64,000 bases of DNA from Glandiceps talaboti (lineage: Eukaryota > Hemichordata > Enteropneusta > Spengelidae): contig NC_135563.1 in assembly GCF_964340395.1 (NCBI RefSeq), positions 5,681,922 through 5,745,921 on the forward strand, in the 5' to 3' direction. Each line of letters opens with the position of its first letter. The stretch's first letter is position 1. This document shows positions 45,901 through 60,133 of this stretch, in pieces. The position numbers and the translations under genes are program-made. The notes beneath the pieces are model-generated. The model was not told the origin of the DNA. It saw nothing but the letters and a program-made list of their open reading frames with translations, and did no database searches.

Positions 45901-48900
45901 ATACCCCCCCCCCCCACACACACACACACACATTCTGCCAAAACCAAATAAACAGAAACTCCCAGAAAGCTGCTGTGAAGTAACAAAAACATATCTGATT
46001 CAAGAAATCCTCCCAACCTCAAACTAAAGCATACTATAATAATTTGTATAAGGAAAGGTGTTATGCCAAAAAAGCCACAAAAGAGTCAAATTGTACCTGC
46101 CTTATGATTTATGTACAATTCATTTTGTCACATGTTGCCATACTTGGACAGCTATGTGTATTGTACGTGAGGGGGATTGTGTGTTCTATGAAGGCTTGTG
46201 TATGGAAAGCCACAGCTGACTTAAGTGTGCAATTACTATTATTGTATGTGCAAATACTATGTTATTATGTGCATTCAATAGTTTATTATGTACTTGCCTT
46301 AAGTTATTATGTGCATACTGTATTATTCTATATACAGTTACTATTATTATATGCGCTAACACTATGTTATTATGTGCATTAAATATTTTATTATGTGCAA
46401 ATCTTAAGTTATTATGTGCATACTGTATTATTATATGTACAGTTACTATTATTATATGTGCTAACACTATGTTATTATGTGCATTAAATATTTTATTATG
46501 TGCAAATATTAAGTTATTATGTGCATACTGTATTATTATATGTACAGTTACTATTATTATATGCGCTAACACTATGTTATTATGTGCATTAAATATTTTG
46601 TTATGTGCAAATCTTAAGTTATTATGTGCATACTGTATTATTATATGTACAGTTACTATTATTATATGTGCTAACACTATGTTATTATGTGCATTAAATA
46701 TTTTATTATGTGCAAATCTTAAGTTATTATGTGCATACTGTATTATTATATGTACAGTTACTATTATTATATGCGCTAACACTATGTTATTATGTGCATT
46801 AAATATTTTATTATGTGCAAATCTTAAGTTATTATGTGCATACTGTATTATTATATGTACAGTTACTATTATTATATGCGCTAACACTATGTTATTATGT
46901 GCATTAAATATATTATTATGTGCAAATATTAAGTTATTATGTGCATACTGTATTATTATATGTACAGTTACTATTATTATATGCGCTAACACTATGTTAT
47001 TATGTGCATTAAATATTTTATTATGTGCAAATCTTAAGTTATTATGTGCATACCGTATTATTATATGTACAGTTACTATTATTATATGCGCTAACACTAT
47101 GTTATTATGTGCATTAAATATTTTATTATGTGCAAATATTAATTTATTATGTGCATACCGTATTATTATATGTACAGTTACTATTATTATATGCGCTAAC
47201 ACTATGTTATTATGTGCATTAAATATTTTATTATGTGCAAATCTTAAGTTATTATGTGCATACTGTATTATTATATGTACAGTTACTATTATTATATGCG
47301 GTAACACTACGTCGTTATGTGCATACAGTAGTTTATTAAGGGGTTTCGTTAAGATCCCCCGCTAGAGGGCACACTTTCTCGGATTCAAACACGCACGCGC
47401 AGAATCGAGTTGCTGTTGTGTTATCCTTTTGTGAGCACGTCCCGTCGTCGTCTGTCATGGAGTCTGTTCTGTCAGATTTAGGTCTGTCAGCTTTCACAGC
47501 ACGTTTCTTGACAGAGGGAGTCACTTTCTCTCATGTGCTCGACATGACTGAGGAAAATTTAATAAGTTTTGGTGTCAGAAGATTGGGTGACCTACTTGAT
47601 TTAAGAAGTCGGTGCCGGGAAGCTTTGGGGCGGCCCGGGCCGGGCCTGGCTGGGAGCTGGCGCCATGGCAGAGGGTCCAACTCGTGCGGCAACTAGATCG
47701 TCTAGTGACGTCTAGATCGAGATCTACCGTAACTAAAGGGAGAACCGTTTGATTTCGGGGGGGGGGGGGGGGGTATGGAGGAAGTAGGTATGGGAGCAAT
47801 TTTTTTCCCAGTCAGAGTGACAGCAATTTTTTTTTCTACTGTCAGTCCTGCATCAATTTTTTTCAAATGGAGTAGCAGTGCAATATTTTTTTTAATTAAT
47901 CATTAAGTTTGAATGCGTTTTTCATACTTATACCACGTCACAATGGTTCACAACTGTACCTCTAAATAACTTGTTCTGTGCAAGTAGAAGAATTAGCAGT
48001 TAGTATGAAAGACGTCTGTCTACGTTAAATTACAACTTTAAATTATAGAACAGTTCCAAAATCAACTCTGATCAGTACTAAACCTGCTTTTCTTTGAATC
48101 AGTCAATTCCTGTAAGTTCTCAGGGAAGATATTATTTTTTGTATTTCGTTATATTTGTTGTTCCTCAATTTTCATTGTCAACTTGAGAAAGATTTATTTG
48201 TACATCTTTATAAGAGATTTATATTGAAAGAAAAACACTAGATTTTAACACTAGTTTAGTGACTCCTGTCTTGTTTTTTAAATTGTCTTATTTTACAGAA
48301 GCCAAATAGTCCCCTTCAGATATTGACTGTGTCATTGAGATATTGCAACAAAAATCCTGAAATATGTTTTCTTGGGTCAGAAAAGGAAAGGAAAACTTTG
48401 TGTGCACTTGGGTTTAAAGCAGAGCTATATAGTGCATGTTTTAATGATAAGTGCTGGAAAAAAACAGGAATTTATACTTGTATTAAAAACATTTGCGGCG
48501 CCTATGGCGGCACGCCGCCAAAGAATACATGAGAATAAGGTTTCCAAATTTGCTCATTTCTGGTGCATTGTGACAATTTTTTTTTCACTTCTGTCTGTTA
48601 TGACAATTTTTTTTTCTCAAGCCATTACAGGATCAAAAAAAAAATTTTTCTGGTTCACCTGGAAACAATTTTTTTTTCTCAAAATCCTCCATACAGAACA
48701 CTATGTTGAGTATGCACATAATGTCCTAAAGTCTGTCCATAATATACTATCGCGAGTTAACGTTATAACATAGCGTTTGCACATAGAATAATAGTAACTG
48801 TACATTGAATAATACAGTATGCACATAATAACTTAGGGTTAGTACATAATAAACTATTTAATGCACATAATAACAATGTTAGCACATACAATGATAGTAA

Positions 48901-51900
48901 CTGTACATTGAATAACACAGTATGCACATAATAACCTAAGGTTGGTACATAATAAACTATTTAATGCACATAATAACATAGTGTTAGCACATACAATAGT
49001 AGTAACAGTGAATAATAAACTATTTAATGCACATAATAACAGCGTTAGCATATACAATAATAGTAACTGTACATTGAATAATACAGTATGCACATAATAA
49101 CTTAAGGTTAGTACATAATAAACTATTTAATGCACATAATAACATAGTGTTAGCACATACAATAATAGTAACTGTACATAAACTATACAATGCACATAAT
49201 AACAGTGTTTGCACATACAATAATAGTAACTGTACATAATAAACTATTAAATGCACATACTAACATAGTGTTTGCACATACAATAATAGTAACTGTACAT
49301 AATAAACTATTAAATGCACATACTAACATAGTGTTTGCACATACAATAATAGTAATTGCACACTTAAGTCAGTTGTGGCTTTCCATACTTGTGTGTTTTG
49401 CATTTGTAGCTGTCTGAGTGAGTGTAAATTATGTTATGATAAATGAATGGAACACAAAAGCAACATCATTTGTATTGTAGCATGTTACATGTAAATGAGT
49501 ATACAGTCGGTCAGATGTCTGTTCTCAAGGAGAAAATGGGTTGGACCATGAGTATTATAACCTTTCTGCTCAACCTATAATATTTCATGACACTCTTACG
49601 ATCAAGTGAAATTTCCTCTTCAATAATGTCTGTAATAGTGACATTTCTTTCATATTACCTAATACACAGCTTGTCCCGTTGAATTTACAATTGAGGTCAT
49701 TTAACTGCAAAAAAATGGCATTGTTTGGCAATCTAAAATTCTCATATGTATCCCATGAAAAGAAACAGTAGGAATCCAACAAAGAAACTTTGCTGAGTCA
49801 GATGATGAATTATAGAAAAGCTAATAAGATTTTTGTTGCGCCAGTTGGTGAGTTATAGCAAAATTAGTAAGATTTTTATACGTCGAGCCAGACAATGAAA
49901 TTTGGCTACGTCCATTACTTTTGTGTCGAGTCAAACTATGACTTATTTTAGGTTAAATTGAATTGTAAAAGTCTTGTGTGCATGTTCTAAAGTGATGTTT
50001 CATTCACAATACCTGTTATCTTCCTAAGGCTGGCTGATTCTTCTTCTATTCCTAAGATGTACAAATGTTGGGCATGTTGCTGACACCAAATTGCTCTATA
50101 AACACTCTAGCCTTATCAGTCAGTGTACTCATTTACGTACAATGTTTTACCTTTATTCATGCGCATAGCTGTGAAATATAGTACCACAGGATAAACATAG
50201 ATAAAATGTACCAAGCATTTAAGTTAGGTTCTTTATTTTCAAAAAAATTATTAAGGTCCTGTTATGTATCATTTTAATTCGTAATAAGATACCTGCAAAA
50301 CAGCCACTTTCCATGGTAACATTGGCATGCCATACATTGAAATCATTGAAATGGTCTGTATTTCTGAGTATGAATTATATGACATAAAAAGATAGCCTGA
50401 TCACGTACGTTCCAACCTCTGTATCCACAGGTTCAGTGAAAATGTCAACATATTAACTAGCTGCATAGAAACCCAGACTCGTTATAACTTATAAGCAAAA
50501 CTCACGAAATAACTAGATGTAAATGGTTAATGCCTCTGAAAGGATTGTTATTCCCATATGATTTGGTACCATAATATTAACGTGTATACCACATTATATG
50601 AAATTTAAAGCATGCAGTAAGATATTGCCTAATTACCCAAAATTATTAATGAGGAAAAGGGCCTCAATAAAATTAACAACTGCATCAAGCAAAATAGAAA
50701 TGTGGTCCTTGTTATCATCAGTGCATGTACAAAATTACAACTAAAATGACGGTAGTTTGGTGTTTCAATCATGATGTAACATGACATTTTAGCTCTGCTG
50801 TCAGTAGTAGTTGAGCAGACCTTTTGATTCTCTGCCATGGTCAGTCGTCCATCTGTCAAATGGGGGGGGGGGGGCTATTCAGATTTGTTCATGCCAAATT
50901 GATCTGTGCTATTTTCATTTTCATGTTTTTTCATCATTTTTGTCAAAAATGATATCTTCACCCTTACGGAAATGGTCTATAGTATTCTTATATGATTCCT
51001 ATAAGACCTATAATATTCCTATAGGATTCCTATAGGACTGAGGACTGTCCTAAAAAATTCCTTTAGGATTATCCTACAATATTCCTAATTCCTATAGGAA
51101 TTGTAAAGTATTCCCTTAAGAAAGGGGCCAAAATCCTATAGGATCTTATATAATAATCTTTTAGGAATGCTTTAGGAACTTTCCGTAAGGGCAACTTCTT
51201 CTGAAATGCTATTTATCAGATTGCTTTGATATCTGGCATGTAGATAACCAGAAGGTAGCTTACTCAGATTTATTAATTTCAAGTCAGTACATGTTCTTTT
51301 CTATTTTTTGTGATTTTGTATGTATTTTTTGAACAACTGAATTCTATGAAGCGTGTGCATTGTGACCGACACCATATTGGCCATCAGCACACTAGGCTGA
51401 AGTAAGCAGCCACTTTTCAAAAGACACCATTGAGGGCAGACAACAAGCAATGTAATTTGCTATAGAATTCTATGCATCGTGCACCCTCAACGACAAGTGT
51501 CTGTTTGAAATAGGTTGTAGGCTTCAGCACAAATCTGAACACCTGCCAAAATGGCATCCTGCTGGAAATGTAAAGTTAATTACGTAAATACCCTCAAAAT
51601 GTTTGGTTTATCTCAGGATTTCTGATTGTACTGTAATGCTATTGTAATGCTGGTCTGTGTAGGTTGATGACATCGTAAAGTGAATACCCTCGAAAACTAT
51701 TTGTTTTTCTAAGAGGTCTCGAACAAAGTTTTGTAGATTGAGTTGTAACACTGTTCTGAGTGTAGGAATGTTTATTTAATTGATTAATTTGAATCAACAT
51801 GTAACAAAAATGACAGGATTTCTTATCATATGGCGTAATCATAGACAGTCTATGATTCAATATATGCTGTAGGTGGACATTGTAACATACATCAACTTCT

Positions 51901-54900
51901 CACAGAGTGTGAACATTTCAGATTGCTATTTTCACCTTTGACCCTATCAGAGTTTGCTAATAGATAAAGATCAGTTTGTTTTTACACAGTAACAATGTTG
52001 TTATGGTATCGCTGATACAGAATTATTTTGAAAACACTAAAAATTCTATTAGTTTTAATGATAGATGTAACAATGCATGTAATGTTAAATACTACTAGCA
52101 TTGTATACATCTAACCCAGGGGTTTTGAATTACTTCAACGGTTCCAAGTTTTAAGTGATGTAAATTGATTTTGTTGTTGACTACTCGAATAAATTCATCA
52201 ATCTCTGAATCTTGAATATTAAAATCTTTTAAGAGGATACCATTGCGATGATTAATAAAAATGTTCTTATTCTTTCTCCATAACAGAGAAAATTCAAAAT
52301 GGAAAGAAACTCTGAGAGGGTAAAGTTCAAGGAAGGTTATAGGAGACGGTGTTCGAATGTCAAAGACAGAGAGAAAAACAACATATTAAGTGATTTTAAT
52401 ATAGAGGCAATGAATCAAGATGTCATTATGGACTATGATAATACTAAAGGAAGAATGAGACGACATGGAGGATGAGGTCAATGAAACAGAACAGTAATAC
52501 AGCCATAGTCAATCATTGCATCTTTGAAGTAGTTGCATTTGTACAGAAATCACATGTGGTTCATTTTATATGTAATTTTGAATGTAATTGTTCGCTTTTT
52601 TTTTTTTTCATTTAAAAAATTGTAAATAAAAGAAATAATGTAAAGTATGTGTAATTGAATGTAATTAGTTCTTGTTATAAAGGGATACTGTGTGTGAAGG
52701 ACAAGAGTACACTTTGTGTATATGTACATATCTCTGTTTGTCAACATAAAGAATAGACCATTTATTAAACATTTCATAGAGTGTGCAGTGCTGATTTTCA
52801 TTGCTGCACACTGCTGAATTTCATCGCCAAATGCAGTGCTGGATTTTCACAATGGTGAAATTCAGCACTGAATGGATACAGTGGTGAATTTCATCGCTGA
52901 ATGCAGTGCTGAATTTCAGTACTGTGCACAGTGCTGGTACAGCACTGCACTGCAGCAGTACTGCAGGAAGTTGGCTGAGAAAGTTCCTGTGTGTTTAGTC
53001 AGACATTAAATTGATTTTTAGATTGTTGACAACAGGACTTGCCTTTTAACAACCTCGTTATTTCTTAAAGTTATTCGAAATCCTACAAAAATGCATGTCT
53101 GGATCAACATGGCTGTAATTTAGTCATCACATGTTTGGTAATGTGAAAATCAATTTAAGTTTTTCTTTATTTTTCTATTTTACAAATTTGATGCAAGTTA
53201 TAGTCTTATAGCTTGCTATAAATAATGGCAATAGCAATTTTGTGACTTAAAGTGGCCATGTGGATGAGGATGGGGTATTTATTTTAGATTTTTAATTTAT
53301 AAAACAATTTTATCATGACTTCCTACTTGAAAAATCAATGTGAAACAACACATGCCAAGTCCTTGTTTGTAACTCAATACATTGCAAAAAGTTAATAAAT
53401 GTGTAAAATGTGTGTTATTGTACGTACAATAACAAACTTTTTAGAATTTTAAAAATCTTTTTGCAAGGTGACATGGTCTATGTTGTTTCAAATTAATTTC
53501 CCCAAGAAGGACGCCGTGATAAAATCAGTTAAATAAATCCAAAATCCAAAATAAATACCCACTCCTCATCCATATGACCACTTTAAAAGTTGCAGAAATT
53601 AAAGTTATGCTTGTTATACTACAGTCACAGAAACACACATCTGTCTTGCTTCTGTTGGTGTAACTGGATGTGGAAAGACAAAGTACATTATATATATGAA
53701 CATTTCATGTGATTGATACAAATATGAAAAAATAAATAAATGCATTGCCACATTCAAAGTTGATTTTAAAAGGCAAAATTATCAATCTTGAATAAAAATA
53801 AAGACACATGTCTTTTAAGATAAGGAATTATATGTTTCTAAATTAATCCTTTAAACATAAAAAAAAAATTAAAATTACACTTGGTTGGAAAATTACAACT
53901 CAAAAGCTTCTTGATTGACTTGCAACTACTTGTTGTCATGGTGACAAATTTTCAAAAATGACGAAAAATGATGGCTAAATGTACTGGGTAATGCATATTT
54001 GATCAAATTTTCAGTACAAAATGTAAGAATGACAAAAATATTAGGAATGGATTTGTTTTTCTTGGTTTTGGTGTATTTCTGATGGCAAAATTGACACATA
54101 TTTACAAAATGTCTGACGGCCGTCAGCTCCAGAAAAATCATGCATAAATTGCATTCATCGATCTTGTTACGAAAAATAAGTAAGCTGTGTTTACTGGATA
54201 ACATCAAGAATGTATGTAATACTTTCGAATTTCCAAAAAATTAAAAAGTTATCTCGACGTACCTGCGAGAGAGACGTGTGAGGACATTTAAACTTTCTGC
54301 AGGCAGAGGAACTCTGTTTTCAAGTATTTACATACTAGCTATAGTTGTATTGTCATTATTTACTAAGCATCACTCATTTTGAAATAGGTCATAGTTTATC
54401 TCCCACAAAATTGCCTCTCCATCGTACTTTACAGAGCAGTGTATTGATCTTGTTATGCAAAGTCTCCATAGTAATATTCTATCATTATGTTAGGAGGATA
54501 TAATTATATATAGTAGCACTTTGATTGTCTTATATAATAACTTTCAATATTCTTGTTTGTGTAGCGAGGTGTTGTACTAGGAGTGTACGAGAAAGAAGAA
54601 AAGGACCAAGATGGTGTGACTTTCACTTCCAGTTCTGAAAAATTTAATGAACGAACATCAGGAAAATTACTAGAATTATTAGAAATGTGAGTATTGGCTG
54701 TTGCTTTCATGTAAAAGGTTTACTTTGATATTTCTTATGCATGAACACTTGAATGAACTAATGTTGGAAAGCTGTGACTCTCGAAGTAATGATAGGTATA
54801 ATTGCTTGTTGATGGGAGTGTTAGTACTTACATATGGATGGTTGACTGGTTAGAGTCAGAGCTTGAAATTAACTGTAGTTATGTGTCCACAGATTACCAA

Positions 54901-57900
54901 TTCTTGTCATGGGGCTATCATAATTTGCAGCTGGTAGCCCACTCAGGCTACAACTGATTATGCAATGAATTACAGGATGGAAGATTTACAGAAATTAAAG
55001 TATTTTAATAACAAGCATATTTCCAATAGAGGAACTCTGTTTTCAGTTAAGGGATACATGACTATAGGTCACCATCCTTGGGCTACCACTTTCTGAAATT
55101 GGTAGCCCACTAGGACTACCAAAAGAAAAAAAATTATTTTGAGATCTGGGAGTGAATGTTTATTTCTGAACTCTATAACCACATGGGTGTTAAAGCATTC
55201 ACATTGCAACCTCTATCCTACCAGGTTCCCAGTTATACAGTTGGGTTGACTGGGGACACAATCATGGTTAAAGTCTTGCCCAAGGACTTTAGCCATTCAA
55301 AAACAAACGGCAGCAATGGGGCTCGAACCTGCAACCTGCAGATTTCAAGCTGACCACACTAACCACTTGACTGTCTTGACTCCCATAGTAAAATACTAAA
55401 AAGAGGTGTCAAGATTTGGGGGATTCTAGCCTTTCATTGAAATAGAATACAGTGTCATATTTATCTTGAAATGATACACAAAAAAATCAACTTCTGTGAA
55501 AGTGTTTTCCAAAAAGGAATTTTTCATGATGACTCATCAAGATCCGAAATACAAAATTTCATTTGTGTATATTTTCCTTCATCAGATCTGGACCGACTCT
55601 GAAAAAGGGCAAAAGCAGGGTGTTCTATGGACTAGACAAAGTAAGTTGTGATTTTGATAAATAGTGTACACTATGATATAATGTAGCAAGGTGACAAGGT
55701 ATGGTAAAATGTGAGTTTGATAAATAGTGTACACTATGATATAATGTAGCAAGGTGACAAGATAGGTACAAGATAAGGTAAAATGTAGAGAGGACGAAAC
55801 GGAGAGGCATTGAAACATGAAGATGATTTTTTATTTGTTTACTTTTGTTTTTAAATCAACCAACCGACCCATAGTTGCCATGAAAAAGTAACAAGAAACA
55901 TAAAAAAATAAGGTCACCCTCAGTTAATATATCAGTATATGAATAATTAAATTTTATGCATGAAAGAATTTGCACAATAATTCCAGTCTCAAATGTTACA
56001 GTACATGTATAGTATGTTGACTGAGTACTATGTTATGGTATATTCTAGGATTATCCAAGTGTTGCAGTGGTTGGACTTGGAAAGCAATCAGCTGGTATCA
56101 ATGAATTGGAAGAAATTAATGAAAGCAAGGAGAATATCAGAACAGCAGCAGCTGTAGGGGCAAGACAGTTGAGAGATGTAGGAATAAAACATATAGAAAT
56201 AGATCCATGTACTGATCCACAAGGTAGATATACTAATATTGTTCTAGGGTGGCATATCATGCCTAACTGTGCTTTCTTTCCATCACTGTCACAGAGACTA
56301 GATAAGTTCATCATTTAACTGTTCATGCCTAACTGTGTTTTGTCAGTTTTATGCTCAATACCAGTAATGTGACTAGATCCACGCCTAACTGCACCCATCA
56401 TCCAAGCCCTAAAGTATCACTTCATGCCTAACTGTGATTTCTCAAATACCTGTAGTAAATTTTTCCCTATCAATTTGTTCAATACACCTATACATTACTA
56501 GATTCACACATCATTCAAGTTGATTCAACATACCCCCCCCCCCCCCCCCCCCCCCCGTAGACTATAGTGTGTTGAGTTCATGCCTAACTGCCATGTCGTA
56601 TCATATCTTTGTTGTGTTGTGGATTTCTTGCCTAACTGTGCTTTATCAAATTCCAGTAGTCTATTTATATTGATGCCTAACTCAACTGTCCTTGTATCTA
56701 TTCCCTGTAGCTGCAGCGGAAGGTGCATCACTGGGACTATTTTCTTATGATGAATTAAAAGATGAATCTAAACGCAAACCTAAAGTAGAAATTGCTCTCC
56801 ATGGTAACCAAGACAGGTATTGTATTTAGATTTGTTCAGTTGACAGGTTTATTCCATGAAAATAAGAAAATGTAAGCTTAGTACTATGCAGCAGTTCTCT
56901 GGTGTATTTCACAGTTTTTATATTATAGACCTTTCCAAAATTTGCCATGGTGGTGCTCTACTTCCTGTCTGTGCGTACCTCGGGGGAATACATGGTATAG
57001 GTTACTCGGTTAATCATAGAGCACTGCTGATTTCAACGATGTCTGAACAATACAACAAACATCACTGATTTACACTTCTACATAATACCAAGGGACAAAG
57101 CTCTTAAGAAACGGTACTATTAGGTGATGATACCCCCATTTTGAGCGAGGGCGCTGTATTCTCAATTTCCTGTTTGCAGTCTGGAAGACCTCAATCATGC
57201 ATACAAGTGTGGTGAACACAAAAGTCCTGAGAGAAAGCCAGTATCAAGTTGTTACTGTAACAAGCTAGATACTGAGGCTAACTTTAAAGGACTACACATC
57301 AGTAACTCCCAACAATAACAAATTTACAAGAATTGTTTTAACAATTTATTAAATATTTCATTCAGAAATATACAATACATTGTACTTGAACAACTAACAA
57401 GTGTAGTATGTATCAAGGAATTCATACAATAACTTTTGAAAATTTCTTTTCCTTCATATTAATGTACTTGAACAATAAAGCCTAGTTTGCATTTCTATAT
57501 ATATTATCAAACACTTTGTATCCTCAGGAATAAAATTTCAGTCTACATAAAAAGCAAAAAAACCTAAAAAATCTGAATACTGTATTTTCCACAGCCTTGA
57601 AGATTGCATGGTATGGATGAGAGTGACCGTATTTTTTTATGTTTCTCATTACTCTACCTATGGGTCGGTCGGTCGGTCAAAAATTTTTTTTTAAAATAAT
57701 AAAATCATTATCTTCATGTTTCTCTGCCTCTCCTTTTCCTCCTCTCTATCTTCTTTTTATTGGATTCCTGGTAACAAACCCTTTCCCAGCTTCTCTACAC
57801 AATTGCCATGTTCTCAGGTCCCCTACTTGAATAACTTCCATCACGAAAGAAATCGTCACTGCCATGACTGTAGATGATGTCAGCAGTCCAGACACTTGCT

Positions 57901-60098
57901 TATTGTTGCCAGAGATGGTGCTGTTCCACAATATTAAGGCTGGGTGAAAATAAAAAATATTTTTTGATTTTGATTTTACAGCTGAAAGTGTGGGTTGGTT
58001 GGGTATTGAGAAACAGAAGAAAAAAAAATGGGTCACCCTTATAATAGTTAGCAAAGAAACAACATAAATGTCACAGTTATAGATTTGTATATTTTCTGTT
58101 CATACAACCAGTCTAGACAAATGGCAGAAAGGAATGATTGTCGGAGATTGCCAAAACTTTGCCAGAAAACTCATGGAAATGCCAGCAAATAAATTAACTC
58201 CGACAGAGTTTGCAAATATGACTTTTGATAGACTTCAAGATATGGACAATGTCGAAACCATTGTAAGGTAATGTATTGTGACTTTCCAACATTAAAATGT
58301 AATACAGGAAATAGGGTTTAGTGACATTGCATGTCACATTTATCAGCAAGGGCCTAAAATTAATATTCTGTAACCTGTAACCTTTTCAAACAATTTTCAT
58401 TTTTTCTTATAAGGTGTGGACATGACCTTTGACCTTTGACATGATTTGGAAGGTCACCATTCTTGATACAATAAATATGTATTGTGGATAAATACAGGAT
58501 AATATAATGTGACATTATTAACATTATATCAAAACAAAACATAACTTGAAGTGAATAACCTTTGAAACATTGACTTGTAGGATAAACTAAGTACCAACTT
58601 GAAGATAAGTCTAGTTCCTATACAGTATCATTGCGATTTATACCTTCACTAAAGTTGTATCAAATGCTGCAAATGAAAATAGGAAAGTTAGCCCACACTG
58701 AATATTTATTGATTGCCATAGGTCCAAGGAATGGATTGTAAGTCAAAAGATGGGAGCTTTCCTGAGTATAGCACAGGGATCCGTCCAACCACCAGTATTC
58801 CTGGAAATCAAGTATAATGGAAGTAAGGAAAAAGATGTCAAACCAATCGTACTGGTTGGGAAGGGAGTCACGTTTGACTGGTAAGAAAATATTAGAAATA
58901 GAATAATGTAATTCAAACCAATCTGATTGACTACAGAGTTAACATCTCAGTTGTTTCTATTGCCTGTCATTGACATTTCTCCACCGGTTTCATCAGTGGA
59001 TGTTTTCTTATGGTTTCCATGGTGATTTAAATTTCACTGTCATCAAAACCTAATTTAGTCTCACCCCAAGGAGATGCAATCACTCGTAAGATGTTTGAAA
59101 CATCGTGAATGACATAATCAACAAAATTAAGTATTTTAATCTATATAAACAATGCAATATTGCTTTTGAATGTGATTATCCTGTTAATTAGGGTTTCCCT
59201 GGGTTTTCCTACAGTGGTGGAATTTCAATCAAGCCATCAGCACAAATGGACTTAATGAGAGGTGATATGGGTGGTGCTGCCGTGGTTAATAGTGTTACCG
59301 CTGCCATAGCAACGCTGAAACTACCAATCAATATAGTATGCCTGATTCCTCTCTGTGAAAACTTAGTTAGTGGAGAGGCTGTTAAACCTGGTGACGTTGT
59401 CACGGCAATGAACGGCAAAACAATACAGGTAGTTACAATGTAGATTCCACAATGATATCAGAGAGTGTGTGTTTGTGTGTGTTTTATGTCTGTATGTCTG
59501 TATGTATGTATGTATGTATGTATGTATGTATGTATGTCTGTATGTATGTATGTATGTATGTATGTATGTATGTATGTATGTATGTATGTATGTATGTATG
59601 TATGTATGTGTGTGTGTGTATGTATGTATGTATGTATGTACCGGTATGTATCTGTCTCTCTGTATGTATGTATGTATGTATGTATGTGTGAGTGTGTGTG
59701 TGTGTGTGTGTTTATGATAATAGACAAGTCATTATTAGACACTGTTTTATTAACATGTAGTGTAGATGGAATTTTGAAACAATGATGATTAATTATTGCG
59801 TTCTGTATATTTGTATAGCCGTGAGATTTTTAACTCAGAAATGACGTTTTATTGTAAGCTTTCATATTTGGCTCATTTCTTGATAAAAATATTTTTTTTA
59901 TTTGAATTGCTATTCAGGTTGACAATACAGATGCTGAAGGTCGCCTTCTTCTTGCTGATGCATTGCATTATGGGTGTACTACACATACTCCCTCCAGTAT
60001 AATCAATGTAGCAACACTAACAGGTAACATGTAACAAAATCATTCAAAGCAAGAGTGAAATGATATTGTAGCAGTACAGTAGCTCAACCACTTTAGTG

Positions 60099-60133
<35 letters not shown>

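Larger units (their letters stand above)
46150..49414. mobile_element. Foldback-like element with 105-bp repeat arms
   Basis: Left arm about 46150-47335, right arm about 48770-49414 in inverted orientation. The outer ends match as inverted repeats: GACAGCTA at the very ends, then TATGGAAAGCCACAGCTGAC and TTAAGTGTGCAATTACTATT near 46201-46240, mirrored at 49350-49386. The left arm holds about ten copies of a 105-bp unit made of five 21-bp subunits around TTATTATGTGCAT. The right arm holds fewer, shortened copies. The loop of about 1.4 kb carries a GC-rich segment, a SAM-domain ORF, and T-rich repeats. Foldback elements of flies and sea urchin TU elements have such arms; the assignment is by this likeness. 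No transposase is seen. Confidence 0.75.
49415..54564. other. LAP intron 1, right part
   Basis: Contains a MITE at 50961-51191, a block of repeated CAGTGCTGAATTTCA/TTCAGCACTG motifs at 52790-52975, and MITE copy 4 at 53247-53586. No gene is seen. Confidence 0.6.

Noticed and set aside
46186-47365. Long reading frames on both strands (about 370 codons each)
   Set aside because: They come from a 105-bp tandem repeat whose length is divisible by three. The peptides are repetitive hydrophobic artefacts on both strands and the repeat reappears inverted at 48.8-49.4 kb.
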